A DNA stretch of 64,000 nt from Platerodrilus igneus (GCA_036346225.1 JARFIW010000599.1:930001-994000), one strand, 5' to 3'; counted from the first letter of the stretch, positions 1-12,286 are shown. The notes: generated from the sequence alone by a model not told the origin. Made by a program: numbers and translations.

Positions 1-2
1 TT

Positions 3-400
3 TGCTGGCACCCCATTTTTCAAAAATCGAAATTTTGGCCTTTGATTAAGATTGTTCTAGTTGTTCCAAACATTGTTCCAAAAGGTCAATTCCGTATCTA
101 AACGATTCTTCAAAAAAACGGCAAGAAACGTTTTTTTGCAGGCACCCCCATTTTTCAAAAATCGAAATTTTGGTCTTTGATTAAGATTGTTCTAGTTGTT
201 CCAAACATTGTTCCAAAAGAACAATTCCGTATCTAAACGATTCTTCAAAAAAACGGCAAAAAACGTTTTTTGCAGGCACCCCCATTTTTCAAAAATCGAA
301 ACTTTGGCCCCCGATTAAAATTGTTCTAGTTGTTCCAAACATTGTTCCAAAAGGCCAATTCCGTATCTAAACGATTCTTCAAAAAAACGGAAACAAAGGT
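3..400. repeat. Tandem repeat, three units of about 134 bp
   Basis: Each unit begins TGC(A/T)GGCACCCC and contains GTTGTTCCAAACATTG and CGTATCTAAACGATTCTTC. Units are nearly identical. The same unit recurs inverted at about 1195-1590, so this is part of the left arm of the foldback-like element. Confidence 0.85.
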
Positions 401-428
401 TTTTGGACAAACAAGACTGCCGGGCCAA

Positions 429-900
429 GAGTAAACATACCTTTCCCTTCTTGCTCCAATTGATAACTTTTTGCTCTGACCTGTTCTAAGCCTAGAAAAC
501 ATAGTTCAGCAGTATGAATCTCCTACCACCAGCGGTTCTCCCAAAAATCGATGTTTTTACTATATCGACAAGAGTAAACATAGCCTTCCTCTTTTGTTCC
601 AATGACTAACTTTTTGTTCTGAGCTGCTCTAAGCCTAGAAAACATAGTTCTGCAGTATGAATCTCCTATCAACAACGGTTCCCTCAAAAATCGATGTTCT
701 TACTATATCGACAGGAGTAAACATAACCTTCCTCTTCTGTTCCAATGGCTAAGTGAGCTGTTTTAAGTTTTAAAAACCTAGTTCTGCATTATGAGTCTCC
801 CATCTCCACCAGTTCTCCCAAAATCGATGTTTCTACTGTATGGAAAAGAGTAAATATAGTTTTTCTCTTTTGTTCTATATAGCTAACTTTTTGTTCTGAC
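429..900. repeat. Tandem repeat, four units of about 133-144 bp
   Basis: Units begin GAGTAAA(C/T)ATA and contain CCTAGAAAACATAGTTC and AATCGATGT. They are more diverged than the 134-bp units. One inverted copy lies at 1042-1165 in the opposite arm, so the arms differ in copy number, as expected if subrepeats expand and contract. Confidence 0.8.
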
Positions 901-1858
901 CATATAGTAATCATCGTTTTCATTACAAAAATAAGAAGGAAATTATGAATGGATGTGTTTGACAAGGATACTATGTCATGGAACGATACGCCAATAAACG
1001 TATATACCTATAAAATCTACGTGGGTTTTTCCTAACGTAAAACATCGATTTTTGGAAGAACCGCGGGTGATATGAGATTCATACTGCAGAACTATGTTTT
1101 CTAGGCTTAGAACAGCTCAGAACAAGTTATTTATTGGAGCAAGAAGGAAAATGTATGTTTACTCTTGGCCCGGCAGTCTTGTTTGTCCAAAAATCTTTTG
1201 TTCCATTTTTTTTGAAGAATCATTTAGATACGGAATTGTCTTTTGGAACAATGTTTGGAACAACTAGAACAATCTTAATCAAGGGAAAAAATTTCGATTT
1301 TTGAAAAATGGGGTGCCAGCAAAAAAATGTTTTTGCCGTTTTTTTTGAAGAATCGTTTAGATACGGAATTATTCTTTTGGAACAATGTTTGGAACAACTA
1401 GAACAATGTAAAGCGATGGCAAAAACCGCGATTTTCAATAAATGGGGTGCTAGTAACAAAATGGGTTTTTTTCCAAATTTTTGACGAATTTTTTATAATA
1501 AAATAATGTCGAATTGGAACAATGCAGTACAAGATTAGAACAATCTGGAACAACTTTCAAAATCATTATTTTTAAAAAATGGGGTGCTAACTTCACACAT
1601 AAAAATCTGATACTTACAAACTTGCTTCAAGTGAGAATACTCAAAATGCCTTCTAACCAAATTCAGCTTAAGTCCACTTTACGAGCATATTTTGATTTTT
1701 AATCTAAAGGGGCGTGGGTGACATACAGGTTAAACGATGTACTGGTTAGCCACAGTGGTGCGTAAGGGGTCCTGTGAAAGAACAAATATATTTTAGGGGT
1801 GTGCAATTTGCAAACCGAAAAAACTTTTCTAACTGCAGGGTTATTTACCTTGGAAGGT

Positions 1859-3149
1859 TGTTATGTTTATTTTCGACGATATATTCAAATACATCCGTTT
1901 TTGTGGTAATTCGTTTTTAATTCACCTAGTTTCTGTTTCTATACAAAACCTCATTATGTATTTTTACCGCGCAATCATAACATTTCTTTCAAATCTATTC
2001 ATTTTAAAACGAAAATTTATTCGATAAATTAAATAGTCAATACCTTGTTTTAGGTATTCGTTAATTTGTTAAACATTCCGAAAACGGAAAATAACTTTTT
2101 CTTGTGTTTCCCATTTATAATAGACCCTACTATTATTTGATAGCGTGTTTTCCAGTTTGCTAATCGCGCTTCGATAACGCGAGGATTGCAGTTTGAACTC
2201 GTGTTATTTAAACCCATTTTGAATTTGATTCTGCACTTTGCGTTGAAATATTTTCTTCAGCGATGCACGTTTTTTGTTCGACAAGTACGAGGTATCTTGC
2301 GTGTATCGGTGAGTTTTCCCGCGCTTACCCATTTTAATCAAATTCTCTTTTTAGCTCTTAGCTGGAGGCCAAATTGGTTCTTTGTTTATGTTGGCCCAAC
2401 TGTTCGTTGACGTAGACCAACTGCTGCAGATACGGTGGCAGGGTGAATGGATCCTGACTACCGGAGCGCTGCTCTGCTGACTCACCCCCAACGGATTGCA
2501 AGCCAAGTATCCGGACACATACAGGTATACAGCTTGTTTTCTTTTGTGTATATCAAGCGCATATTCGGTATCCGTGTTTGGTGTAGTTACGTGATAAGAA
2601 ACGTGACACTGTAGGACTTTTGTTTGTTGCTGCGAATCGATATTATCGCTCTACAGGTGTGATGCACCATGGTTGAAAATGTTTGACAGACACACGCTTA
2701 TTCTTTTATACTGATTGGTTCATTTTACGAACGATATTATGTACAATTTAAAAAAATGTTGGACAAAAGCTTTCACACGTTAATTCTTTCTACTGGTTAG
2801 TTTATTTTACAAAAAGTATTAGGTGCAATTTTAACAACAAAAACGCTTGACAAAAGCTCTCACATGTTTATTTACTACTGATTAATTTTATTTTGTGTAA
2901 AATACGAGATGCGCACTTCGTATCTAAAGTACTAAATTGTTCGTATCACATAATTGTTTGCTTTGAAATAGTAACGCTTAATTTATTGCTTTTGCTTGTT
3001 TGTACAGAATCCTTTATTTATTTTTTTATTTGTTAATAGATAATCGTAGACGACGTGCTTTTTGGTATGTAGGTGAATCCCCCCACTTTTTACGTTTAGT
3101 AGTTAGCCTGGTATTTACTTTTCATCCGGCTACGTCTAGGTACGTAGCA
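1859..3149 (+). mobile_element. 5' LTR of a Ty3/gypsy-type element
   Basis: This 1291-bp segment begins TGTTATG and ends TACGTAGCA. It matches a second copy at 30753-32061 along its length. A primer-binding-site sequence, TGGCGCCCAACGTG, lies seven bases after its end (3157), which fixes orientation and identity as a 5' LTR. No protein is encoded; the 74-residue open frame inside it is chance. Downstream there is leader-like sequence and then only a short pol scrap, so the element is heavily deleted or broken. Confidence 0.8.
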
Positions 3150-3156
3150 TAATTTC

Positions 3157-3170
3157 TGGCGCCCAACGTG
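3157..3170 (+). other. Primer-binding site (PBS)
   Basis: TGGCGCCCAACGTG sits just downstream of the LTR end. It has the TGGCGCC form used by many gypsy-type elements for tRNA priming of minus-strand DNA. A related site, TGGCGTCCAACGTG, precedes the gag region at 37841. Confidence 0.75.
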
Positions 3171-3696
3171 TTCCTCGTATTTTGTTTCGTGTAACTTTGA
3201 CCCCAATTTTGTTCTAGTTAACGGTTACTTCGATTTGGTTTTGATTAACTTCTGATCCAAGTTTGTTTTAGTTAATTTTTGCTTAGATTTCTGTTTGTTG
3301 TTAGTGCCTAAGTTTCTACATTACCGCATTTCTCAACCTGATGCTACTTGTTTTTTCTTCCTTTACGTTCTACCTATTGTTTATTTTTTCTTTTTTTTTC
3401 GGCTCTTTGGTGTTCCTCATGTGAGGATCGGTTTTCTTTATTTCTTGTGTGGGTTCGAGCTTTTTGAATTTTGATTTTATTCTCTTCCGTGATTGCTAAA
3501 TATCCTTGGTTAACTCATGTCAGATTATTAGACTTGGGTTTTCGCCAATAATTGTAGACCCTTTGAAAGCTCTGGCGCCCTATTTCTGATTTTATCTACT
3601 TTATCCTTTTACATTTCGTATTCCCTTTAAAATTCAATCCTTTTATCACTTCCGTATTGGATAAAATCGTTTTTTTTTTGGGTTTACTTCTGATAT

Positions 3697-3870
3697 TTTA
3701 TAGTTTATTCGGTTATTGCGCCCATTACCGCCTTAATTAAAAATAAAAAGAAATCCCAAACTATTGAGTGGAATTTAGAATTTCAACAGGCTTTCGAACA
3801 AATTAAAACGTTAATCACTTCAGCACCTATCTTAATCTCGCGGATTTTATTTTAAATTGCAAAGAAAAAC
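3697..3870 (+). pseudogene. Ty3/gypsy pol scrap (end of RT / start of RNase H)
   Basis: The + strand reads YSVIAPITALIKN, then IEWNLEFQQAFEQIKTLITS and APIL. This is the familiar gypsy pol junction in which a tryptophan and the pattern QxAFxxLKxxLTxxPIL lead into RNase H. The frame is lost near 3838, exactly where the inverted repeat arm begins (ADF then appears in another frame). Its distance and orientation fit the interior of the element whose 5' LTR is at 1859, with gag, protease and most of RT missing. It could also be a separate fragment. Confidence 0.6.
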
Positions 3871-4107
3871 GCGATTTATTTAGTATTTATTAGGTTTAAA
3901 TTTTGTTTTTAAATTTTATTTTACTGCACTGTATTTAAAATCTGATGGCACACAATTATAAAAATAAAACACAATAAAAAGCAAAGCTTCAAATAAAATA
4001 ATACAACTATAAATAATATAAACCCTAGATAAAAACTTACTGTTATTGCTGAAGCGGGAGCTCTGCAAAAACACGTCCGCTCGTTTCAAGCGGCAACTAG
4101 AAAGTCA
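3839..4107 (+). repeat. Left arm of a 268-bp inverted pair
   Basis: From CGCGGATTTTA through GCAAAGAAAAACGCGATT to CGGCAACTAGAAAGTC this matches, in inverted orientation and with scattered differences, 6645-6912. The arms are 2.5 kb apart. The left arm begins inside the gypsy pol scrap. I cannot tell whether the arms are terminal repeats of one DNA element or two independent insertions in opposite orientation. Confidence 0.7.
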
Positions 4108-5177
4108 GGTTTTCACAGACACCTGCACCACGTCTCTGGGAATCTTTCGTGAGGTCATGCGGTGCCGCTGTCAGCGCACATAAGCGCTAACAGTGAAGGT
4201 ATGTATGAGTGTGTGAATGTGTGAGTGCATGAGTATATCTATGTATCGATATATCGTGTGGATATATCGTGTATATCACCGATATCAATTAACGCCGGGT
4301 GCAGGGATGCACCCAAATGCCTTTGCCGGTCCGTCGTACCGTTTATTGCAAACGGGCCTGCTTCACAGGTTGCTCTTTTTAGGGGAGTATGAGAAATTCC
4401 CATTTAACGACTCCACGGAGCCATTCTATCGCTATCTTATCTATTATCTTTGATAATAAGTTAAGCTCAATATCGTTATCTTATCTATTATCTTCGATAA
4501 TAACTTGAGATTTTGTTTTATCTTTTTATCTTCCTAACGTTTGGTATTTATGACCAGACGTGGAAATTATTTTTTTTGAATATTAAGTGAAAAAGCTAAC
4601 CTGATGGTAGAAATGTAATTTGTTAGGTTAGCAATGTAGAAATTTAGTAAGGTGGTACTTTTGGTAAATTTGTTGATTCACAACCATGTCATGGACAAGT
4701 TTTGATGTGTATTGTTTATTAAACCAGAGTACCGGTAACTAAAAATTTGCTAGAGTATAGAGTAACTCACTCTTTTGAACATTTTTAAATTTGAGCACGT
4801 TTTTGCCAACAAAGAACAGTTTAGATGCAACGCTCATGTGCGTCTGCACGTAAGAAACTCTAATGTTAGCTTTAGTTTAGTATATAGGTTAGGCGACTTG
4901 TCGCATTTGTTTTACTTTAAGTAGTGTTTCCTGCTCCCCGACAAATTTGTGCTGTCGATTATAAATGTAGTCAAGGACAATGGGGCTACATATTCCGTTT
5001 CCTGGTAATTCGGAAGACGTGTTATCGGTCGAAAAAACCAGGTGGCGCCTTATATAAACATTTTGTAGTTTTTAAGTTAGGATTTATGTAGGGTAGTTAG
5101 GACTTAGATTTTAAGATGTTACTGTGCTAACAGTCTTTTTCTTTTTTAAGTTTTTTCTTTTATGGCTTTGTCGCGAT
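4108..5177. other. No gene recognised
   Basis: About 1 kb of AT-rich sequence between the repeat arm and an LTR fragment. It holds TG-rich and ATATCG-rich simple sequence at 4195-4290 and two near-identical copies of an ATCTTATCTATTATCTT motif near 4430 and 4475. No credible coding frame is seen. Confidence 0.5.
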
Positions 5178-5782
5178 TGTTACGTGCCAAAACTTTGGCA
5201 CTAGATATTTTTAATATAGTGGTAATATGCGGGAATTTCGCGCCATAAATTTAAAAGAGTTGGTGCGCGTATCTCCGTTACTTTAGAACTGCTTGCGCGA
5301 GACTTCGCGCCGACGCGAGTGGCGGGAGAGAAAAGTGGGGAGTTTCCGTAAGACGCTGGGCTGTTTGCTTTTTGAACGTCAAGAGGGGTTGGTCGGGTAT
5401 CGTTTCTTATCTTTGATTATGTAGATTTCCTTTGCCTTTTTTGATTATCGTTCCTTAAACTCGTTCCTTATCGTACCTCTACATAGGAAGAAAATATTAA
5501 TCTGGATACAACCTGGTAGAAAATCCACGACCCTAGAGATAACGAGTCCACGGAGTTCCGCAGCCGCTGGCCTGAGGTAATCCCGATGCGAGCCGCCATC
5601 TTTAAATAATCCTGAAAGAAGCCACGAGCTGCCATCGGAAAGTGATTCTGTAGGAAGCTTTACCTATTCATGTGAGTACTCCGTGTTTATAATATTTTTT
5701 AGAAATTTGCATATTTCGTCATTTACGTGTAATAGTTTGCATATTGTGTGACGTCATTGACAGATGGGCGCGCTAATTTCCA
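5178..5782 (+). mobile_element. LTR fragment, TGTTACGTGCCAA family
   Basis: Begins TGTTACGTGCCAA and matches in order the LTRs at 27656, 28442-29173 (inverted) and 45892. Shared landmarks are the AAAGTGGGGAGTTTCCG stretch, TTATGTAGATTTCC, TCCACGACCCTAGA, and TGACGTCATTGACAGATGGGCGCGC near the end. The last 100 bp or so of the LTR are absent; the sequence passes straight into a mariner terminal repeat at 5783, so the LTR was cut by that insertion or by a later rearrangement. Confidence 0.75.
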
Positions 5783-6610
5783 CAACTACAAAGGTACATC
5801 GTCATAAATGCGAACTGGATTATTATTGTTATTTTGTAGTTACTACCTGCATCAAAGTATGATCAAAGATTAATAAACAAAACTAGTTTGTTAATAACAA
5901 AACATACAACATGTAGAAATCATAGTAAATGTTCAATATGTTCTCCTTCAGTCATTGCACATGCGTCTAGACGTCGGCGCATTAAGACACGTATTCGCTC
6001 AAATATTCCTTGAGTCTCTCTAATTACCCAGCACGCATGATGGTGCGGTTTCATAAGTCCTCTACATCGCGAACAGGAGTAGGATAAACCAAACTCTGTA
6101 AATGGCCCCAAGTAGAGAAATCGAGAGGATTCAAGTCCGGGGATCGAGCGGGCCAATTCTGTGGTCCTCCTCGACCTAGTCAATGATTGGGATAAGTTTA
6201 GTTAAATGCTGACGTGCTGCTTGACTAAAATGGGCGGGAGCCTCATCATGCATAAAAAAACAACCCTTCTGATACCACAAGGAACTTCCTCCAGCAGTAC
6301 TGGATGCACTTTTCTTAAAAATTGAGTGTATGCCTCACCATTTAATTAAGGAGGTAGAAAATGAGGGCCAATTAAATAATCCCCAATAAGTCCGACCTAC
6401 ACGTTAAGACAAAAATGTTCTTGATGGTTAGCTTGGACAATAGCGTGAGGGTTTTCATCAGCCCATATGTGGTTATTATGAAAATTAATAATCTTGTCCC
6501 GAGAAAAAGTACATTCGTCTGTTAATTCGATCGTCTTCAGAAAGTCAAGATTTCTTCTAATCATTTCCAGCATCCAATTGGAAAATTTAAGACGGTTCGA
6601 AAAATCTCGC
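5783..6610 (-). mobile_element. Tc1/mariner-type element fragment, 3' half
   Basis: The left boundary carries CAACTACAAAGGTACATCG, which matches in inverted form the end of a related fragment at about 18380-18405. The terminal repeat extends about 25 bp. Inside is the C-terminal half of a transposase on the minus strand. The N-terminal half and the other terminus are missing; at about 6645 the sequence becomes the right arm of the 3839 inverted repeat. Confidence 0.65.
5920..6600 (-). pseudogene. Mariner-like transposase, C-terminal part
   Basis: Read on the minus strand from about 6600, degenerate frames give TDECTFSRDKIINF, then HIWADENPHA, GDYLIGPHFLPP and, after stops and frameshifts, a C-terminus with IFERIRVLMRR and EHIEHLL. 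This order (DDE aspartate in a TDE motif, a WAxxNP block, GPYFLP, IFERVR, HFEHLL) is typical of the insect Tc1/mariner transposases that carry an N-terminal DUF4817 helix-turn-helix region. The central catalytic aspartate of a QHDGAPxH-type motif is no longer readable. At least three stops or frameshifts make it inactive. Confidence 0.65.
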
Positions 6611-6644
6611 GGGAACAGTGCCTGTACTCGTTGTAGATGGTAGG

Positions 6645-6912
6645 GGACTTTCTAGTTGCCGCTTGAAGCGTGCGAACGTGTTTAGCAGAGCTCCCGCTTC
6701 AGCAATAACAGTAAGTTTTTATCTAGGGTTTATATTATTTATTGTTGTATTATTTTATTTGAAGCTTTGCTTTTTATTGTGTTTTATTTTAAAAATTGTG
6801 TGGCTTTAAATTTTAAATACAGGGCAGTAAAATAAAATTTAAAAACAGAATTTAAACCTAATATATACTAAATAAATCGCGTTTTTCTTTGCAATTTAAA
6901 TTAAAATCCGCG
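6645..6912 (-). repeat. Right arm of the 268-bp inverted pair
   Basis: Inverted copy of 3839-4107, ending in TTAAAATCCGCG. It follows the truncated mariner fragment directly. The 63-residue open frame at 6618-6809 lies in this arm and is not shared intact by the left arm, so it is not taken as a gene. Confidence 0.7.
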
Positions 6913-9900
6913 TTTTAAAATAAACCAACTAAAATTCGGGAGAATAAAACAAAAACCTACTAAACAAATACTCAAAAATAATTTCGAATAACTTAAAAAG
7001 GCGTTTTTAATAAATTTAAAACAAAGTTAAAACTAATACTAACAATGTACATATAGGAGTACGCATTTGTAGAATAAATACATAGAATTTTTATTTATAA
7101 TATGTCGCTATTGGTAATATTTTACCGGTACTAATGGAAAGTTGAACCAAAAAGATAACCGCAGACTTGGCAAGTATCACTAGAATGAACGATATAAAAT
7201 TTGTTCAAATACAGAACCACACACTAAAATTTGTGGACCAATCCTAGATGGGCTACTAGTTTTGTGGCGTCTTGCGATAAGACGATTCCCTTGGAGTAGG
7301 TATAATTATATGTACCCCTTAATTTATGAGGTAGCAAGATAAATAAATTCTCCTTGCAGAAACCTGTTGCGTAGACTAGAAGGGTAAAATGAAAGTGGTA
7401 ATATGGGTAGGACTCACCAGATGGACTTATAAGGTGACTTCGCTGCACGCATCGATAGGACGAACAGCTGGACCCAGTGAATATCAACCATCTATACAGT
7501 GGTAAAACATCCTTACGATATCTCAGACATTACGGTCACGGTAGAATCTACGTCCACAGAAGAAGCTGAAGAGCACGTATGAACGAATTAAGGAATGCAC
7601 AATTAAATTTACAATTTGTAAATTGCAAATTAGTTTACCACATGAAAACATTATCGCTTCAAAGACACTCACAGTATCAACTTCACCATGTGCAAATCTG
7701 ACAGAAAACATCTATAGTAAGACCATGACGAACAAGGAGTTTGCATTTGTAGAAATATGAATATTGTTTTTTATATAGTTTTAGCAAAAAAATGAGATTG
7801 TTCTTTCATCCCAAACAAAGTCTAATTCAACACGTTATCAAAACAGGTGTGTGTAGAATTAGTAGCAAGGCTTTATCAATTGATAAAGCTAATCAATATT
7901 TCGAAGAGCTGAATGCAGTCACGCAACGTAAGTATACCAATGCAAAGTTGTGATTTAAATATTTACCTACCGCGTGAGGGTATCCAATTAACAATAAATA
8001 ATAAATGGCAGGACCTCTAGCACTATCGTACCCTCACGTTTCGGGACATTGCCTCGCAAGCTGCAGCAGTCGGTGAGAGGGGCGGTTCATTAGACAAACA
8101 CACTAAGACGAAATTCCGATTGTTTTATTAAATGGGCTACTAACTAAAACTTCACCTAATTACATATGCATAACAAAAATATACAGTAATTAACATTATT
8201 TACAATAGGACGCCACCATGGGAATTAAACGCTCCATGGACCAATCGCGGTAATAGCTCTCGTCGCACTTTGTTCGTGGGCGATGAACCAAGATTGCAGG
8301 ACAGAAAATAAATCACTTCACAGGGGCTAATCTTTTAAAGTCTCCGGCTAGCACAAACACAACTTAACTAAACAAAACTAAAATCCTTATTTTATGAATA
8401 TTAATAACAGTTCTGGGTGAAACCACCCCAATACAATAATTAATTAATTCTACCGTAGTCTACTTAACTTGCATATGGCGACGACCCTCCTTTAACCACG
8501 GGGTCATCAACACCAGGAAAAATACGACCTTCTCAAGGGTCAAATAGTACAGTAACGTGACTCCTGACCTGAGCTTTGCATACTCAGGTAGTCTCGTGGC
8601 TTAGTGATTAACGGCCTCTGACACCGTCGAAACACAATATAATAGGAGACCCTTCTAAAGCGATGCGGTCTCTAAAACAATAATCTAACGGATCAATTTA
8701 CTTGAACTGAGCTTTAACCCGGAGTTGTATTATATGGAAGTCGACAAGTACTGTATTTAAACAAATAACTGACTTATGCTGCATAACACAGCCTTGAGTT
8801 CATGGTAATACCACATATACTAATTACTTACTCAGAGAAATAACTAACTTAGAACATAACGGCACGCACTTGAATTCAGAGAAATAAAACACTTCACTCA
8901 ATCTTGCAAATAACCGCCAGCTTTAAACTCTAACGCGTCTGGAAATAAACAACCACGATTACCCCCGGCTGGCATCCTTATATACATTTAAGTTAATTGA
9001 AAAATAACCCCTTGCCTAGCTCTCATACTCGACTTAGGATACACCGGTCGTAAATCTTTAAGATTAATTAAACTGCCAATTGCACTAAGATAGCCACACA
9101 AGTAGATCTCGGGACTAATTTTTAGTTGAGTACTCCGCTAATTGAAAAATTCCTTCCGACCACCCAGACATAAATAGGGTCCTAGAACATGATTGACATC
9201 TAATCATAGATAGCAACTAATCTGACATGTTTAGTGCCTTTAGAAAAATTAATTAACTCTTGGATTATATCTTCCTGGAACTTTGCTAGGACGCTACTTG
9301 GGTAATCTTGCAGCCGTTTACAATTGCAGACATAGTTGTGCTACAAGACCTTCATTCTAATAATTAGAATGCTAAAATTATACTAGAAAATAACTGTTAT
9401 TAGAAATAATAGAACTATTAGAGCGTCTTAAAACAGTATGTTACAACACATTCAGTACCTAAGCAAAGCTTATGAGGCTGAATAGTTCTACAGAAAAACC
9501 GTGAATAGTAAACTAAGTTATAAGTATAATGAATTTATAAAAACTTGTAAGAAAATAAAAAATATTCATCTAGAAGTTGACAAAAAGATGGTAAAATTCA
9601 ACCTAAAATTGGGTCTTGAAAAGCATTAGTAAATGTTAGACTATATTTTTCCATATTATCAAGTAAATGTTTTGTAACTCGTTTTTCGTATAATCTGATG
9701 CTGTTCGTAGTTTTATAGCAAACGGATAAAGTATCGAAAAGCCTTGGACCTAAATAAAAAACATAACTTTGAGTTAATATTATAAGCGATTGAGTAGTTT
9801 TGATTGGTTTTTTACCTATCAATCTAGTGTAATAAGAGTGCTGTATACATTTTCAAGGTGGAAATTTTTGTATAAAAACAGTAAAATACATTTAAAATAG

Positions 9901-10139
9901 AGTACTCTAGGCGGTAGTAAATTAGCCTCTGAAAATAGAATGTCTGACGGAAAACATATATTTTTTTAAGCATGACTTTGATAATAAGCTTCTGCACTAT
10001 TAGTAAAAACAACAAAGTAGTTGAAAAAGACCACGCCAAATCACAATACCGTATCAATGATATACTCCACAAATGCGTATTATATCATCTTAAGGTTGGA
10101 TAGAGATAAAAGATTCTTAATTGGTAAAATTTATAAATA
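6913..10139. other. No gene recognised
   Basis: About 3.2 kb of AT-rich sequence without a protein family I recognise. Open frames are at most 87 residues and low in complexity. A 10-bp inverted pair, CGTGAGGGTA (about 7971) and TACCCTCACG (about 8029), could form a hairpin. 8040-9500 is slightly richer in GC and has LTR-like texture but no defined ends. Confidence 0.4.
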
Positions 10140-10189
10140 CAGTATTTGATTATAGATGCGAGGGGGATTCGCGAAGGAGGTTTGGTGTA

Positions 10190-10370
10190 CATTAGATAGG
10201 AAGTCTCGAAAAGTAAGAGGAAGTCCCGGAAAGTCCGAGGAATTCTGAGGAAGTCCCGGGAAGTCCAAGGAGTTCCGGGACGTCCGAGGAAGTCCGGAAA
10301 GTGTGAGGAAGTTCCTACAAGTTTAAGGAAGTCCAGGAAGTCCAAGGAAATACCGGGAAGTCCGACGTAA
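10190..10370. repeat. Degenerate minisatellite, about 10-12 bp unit
   Basis: Repeats of the form GGAAGTCC(C/G)GG or AAGTCCGAGGAAGTC run for about 180 bp with many substitutions. Read on the minus strand they give a repetitive Phe/Leu/Arg/Pro string, which explains the 111-residue frame at 10085-10420; that frame is not a gene. Confidence 0.75.
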
Positions 10371-10954
10371 TAAACGTTTAACACCAAAATAATTGTGTAT
10401 ACTTTCAAAATTAAAAGCAAATTTTAATAACTAACAAATTTTATTTTTAAGCGCGATGTGCATCCATGAATTGTTTCCATAGCTTACTACTTGAACAATA
10501 CGTAAATTAGAAGAAAATAGTGTCCATAATTTATTTATTTGTTAATTACATTTAATAATAAAGTGTTGTTATTTATAAATTAGATATTTTGATAATTTGA
10601 AGTAATTAATTTATTTGAATTTAACTTGCCGGTTTTAAAAATTTAAAATAAATAAATAGTGTTCTTTACGGTACATTTTAAATCGAGATATTTTTATTGC
10701 GTTAGGGAATTTATTTGGTTCTAGTTGTTTTTTGACGCCTAGTGCTCGCTGTATTTTTGTTAAAATTTAATATTTAATTGGGCGGTTCGAAGTTTAAATA
10801 AATACAAGGTTGCTTACGGTTCACCTTTAAACAAAACATTTTTATTGGACCAACGTTTTGCGCTCTTCTAACGTCGTTCTTTTAGCGTCGTAACGGCCAA
10901 GTCGTTTTTTGAGCTGCGTTCTAGGCGTCATTCTTTGTTGTTAGTTTTGTCAGC

Positions 10955-12286
10955 ATGGTGGTCCACCGTGACGAGGAGCCGTTGCCCAGGAAGAAGAGGG
11001 GAGATCGGTCGGAGGCTGAGGGCGCTGTTGGGGGGAAACAGCTGAAGGTAGTGTTAAAGGATGTTATGTTAGGGATTCAGAAGGAGGTAGAGGAGCCTGT
11101 GTCTGCGGCGGTCGTGTCGGGGGAGTCGGGGCCTCCCGTGGTGGTTGCGGCGCCAGAATTGCCCTCTACTTTGAGAGCCCAGCGCACGATGTCGACTAAC
11201 AGCAACGTTAGCGTTGATGCTAGCGACTTCGATGAGCTGGAGCTCTTGAAGTTTAGGGTGAGGAAGGCGCACGCTGCCGTCTATGGGAAGGTGCCGACGA
11301 CTTCCGCCACTATAGTCGTGGAGGACAGGAAGATGGTTCGGCACGCCGTGGATGATATCCGCGACGTTACGAACCAACTTATAGGTATGGTTAGGGCGCT
11401 TCGTCTTTGCCTAGATGGTTTAGGGAGAGCTGGTGTTATTGGGGGAAGTCCGGCGGCGAATTCTATCGTTTCAGGAGGCCAGAGTCAGGGTGCGTCAGTG
11501 CAGCGCAAGGTTTCTTACGCAACTGCAACTTCAGGTTCTAGCCCTACGTTTGCTGTCAGGGTCGACGCCAAACCAGGCCAGAAGGACGACGTGATGACGA
11601 TCCTGAAGCAGAAGTTCGATCACGCTCGAGATGGGTTTGTTGTGGTTGGAGCTCGTAGGACGTGCCGGGGCGGTGTCGTTGTGGAGTGCGCAGGTCGCGA
11701 CGACGCCAAGAAGCTGCAGTTGAAGGTCGGCGGTAACTGCAAAGAACTCGTGGCGAAGACCATCGAGAAGAAACGTCCACGGGTCGTTCTTCCGGGGGTC
11801 GAAGCGGGGATGAAGGCTGAAGAGCTCGTGCAGTTGATTGCGAGCCAGAATCCCCGCTTCGGCGATTTGAAGCTAGAAGACCACCTGAGAGAGAAGTTCA
11901 GGTTTGGCGGAAAGGGCCCTAGGAATCCCTTCGCCAACGTAGTCTTCGAAGTGACCCCCCACACTTCGAAGGCGTATATTAGCCGATGCTATAAACCTCA
12001 GTATGGGCCCGGGACCACTTCTCGATGACCCAGTGTTACCGGTGCTACGAGTACGGCCATCGATCGATGGAATGCAGGGAGAAGGTACAGTGGTACGGTA
12101 CTGTGCCGAAGTCGGACATGAATTCAAGAATTGCCGGAAGGCAGTCCCCTGCTGTGTGGTTTGCGCTAGGGCAAACGACAGAACTGGTGGTGGCGCGAAG
12201 GTCGATACGCGCCACGATGCCAAGTCGAACAGATGCCCCACGATGCAGCGTCTGAAGAACGCAATCACACGAAACATCGATTATGG
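10955..12286 (+). pseudogene. LINE ORF1 (gag-like, CCHC zinc knuckles)
   Basis: The first 357 codons (10955-12028) are open: a charged, Val/Ala-rich N-terminus, a middle region with RTCRGGVVVECAGRDDAKK and a region ending NPFANVVFEVTP, the usual layout upstream of the knuckles in R1/LOA-group ORF1 proteins. The frame then slips: the first knuckle (CYRCYEYGHRSMEC, from about 12031) is in one frame, and the second (YCAEVGHEFKNC) and a CCVVC motif are in another. ORF1 proteins bind their own RNA and form the transposition particle. In the uninterrupted element the ORF1 stop would overlap the ORF2 start by 11 bases. Start choice: the ATG at 10955 follows the 5' UTR and opens the GC-rich frame. 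Confidence 0.75.

Larger units (their letters stand above)
1..1590. mobile_element. Foldback-like element, left end outside window
   Basis: The two halves are inverted copies of each other. The left arm has three tandem units of about 134 bp (starting near 3, 137 and 271), then four units of about 140 bp (starting near 429, 571, 715 and 848). The right arm, from about 1042, carries one inverted copy of the second unit (to about 1190) and then two to three inverted copies of the first unit (about 1195-1590). A middle of about 140 bp (900-1040) is unique. Long inverted arms made of tandem subrepeats are the hallmark of foldback (FB) elements. No transposase is visible; short open frames here are only repeats read as protein. 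The left terminus lies before base 1, so target duplication cannot be tested. Confidence 0.7.

Noticed and set aside
1220..1702. Short frames in the foldback-like element
   Set aside because: Low-complexity reading of tandem subrepeats.
10085..10420. 111-residue minus-strand frame
   Set aside because: It consists of the 10-12 bp minisatellite read as protein.
11069..11964. Minus-strand open frames opposite the LINE ORF1
   Set aside because: Shadow frames produced by the GC-rich codon use of ORF1; no motif.
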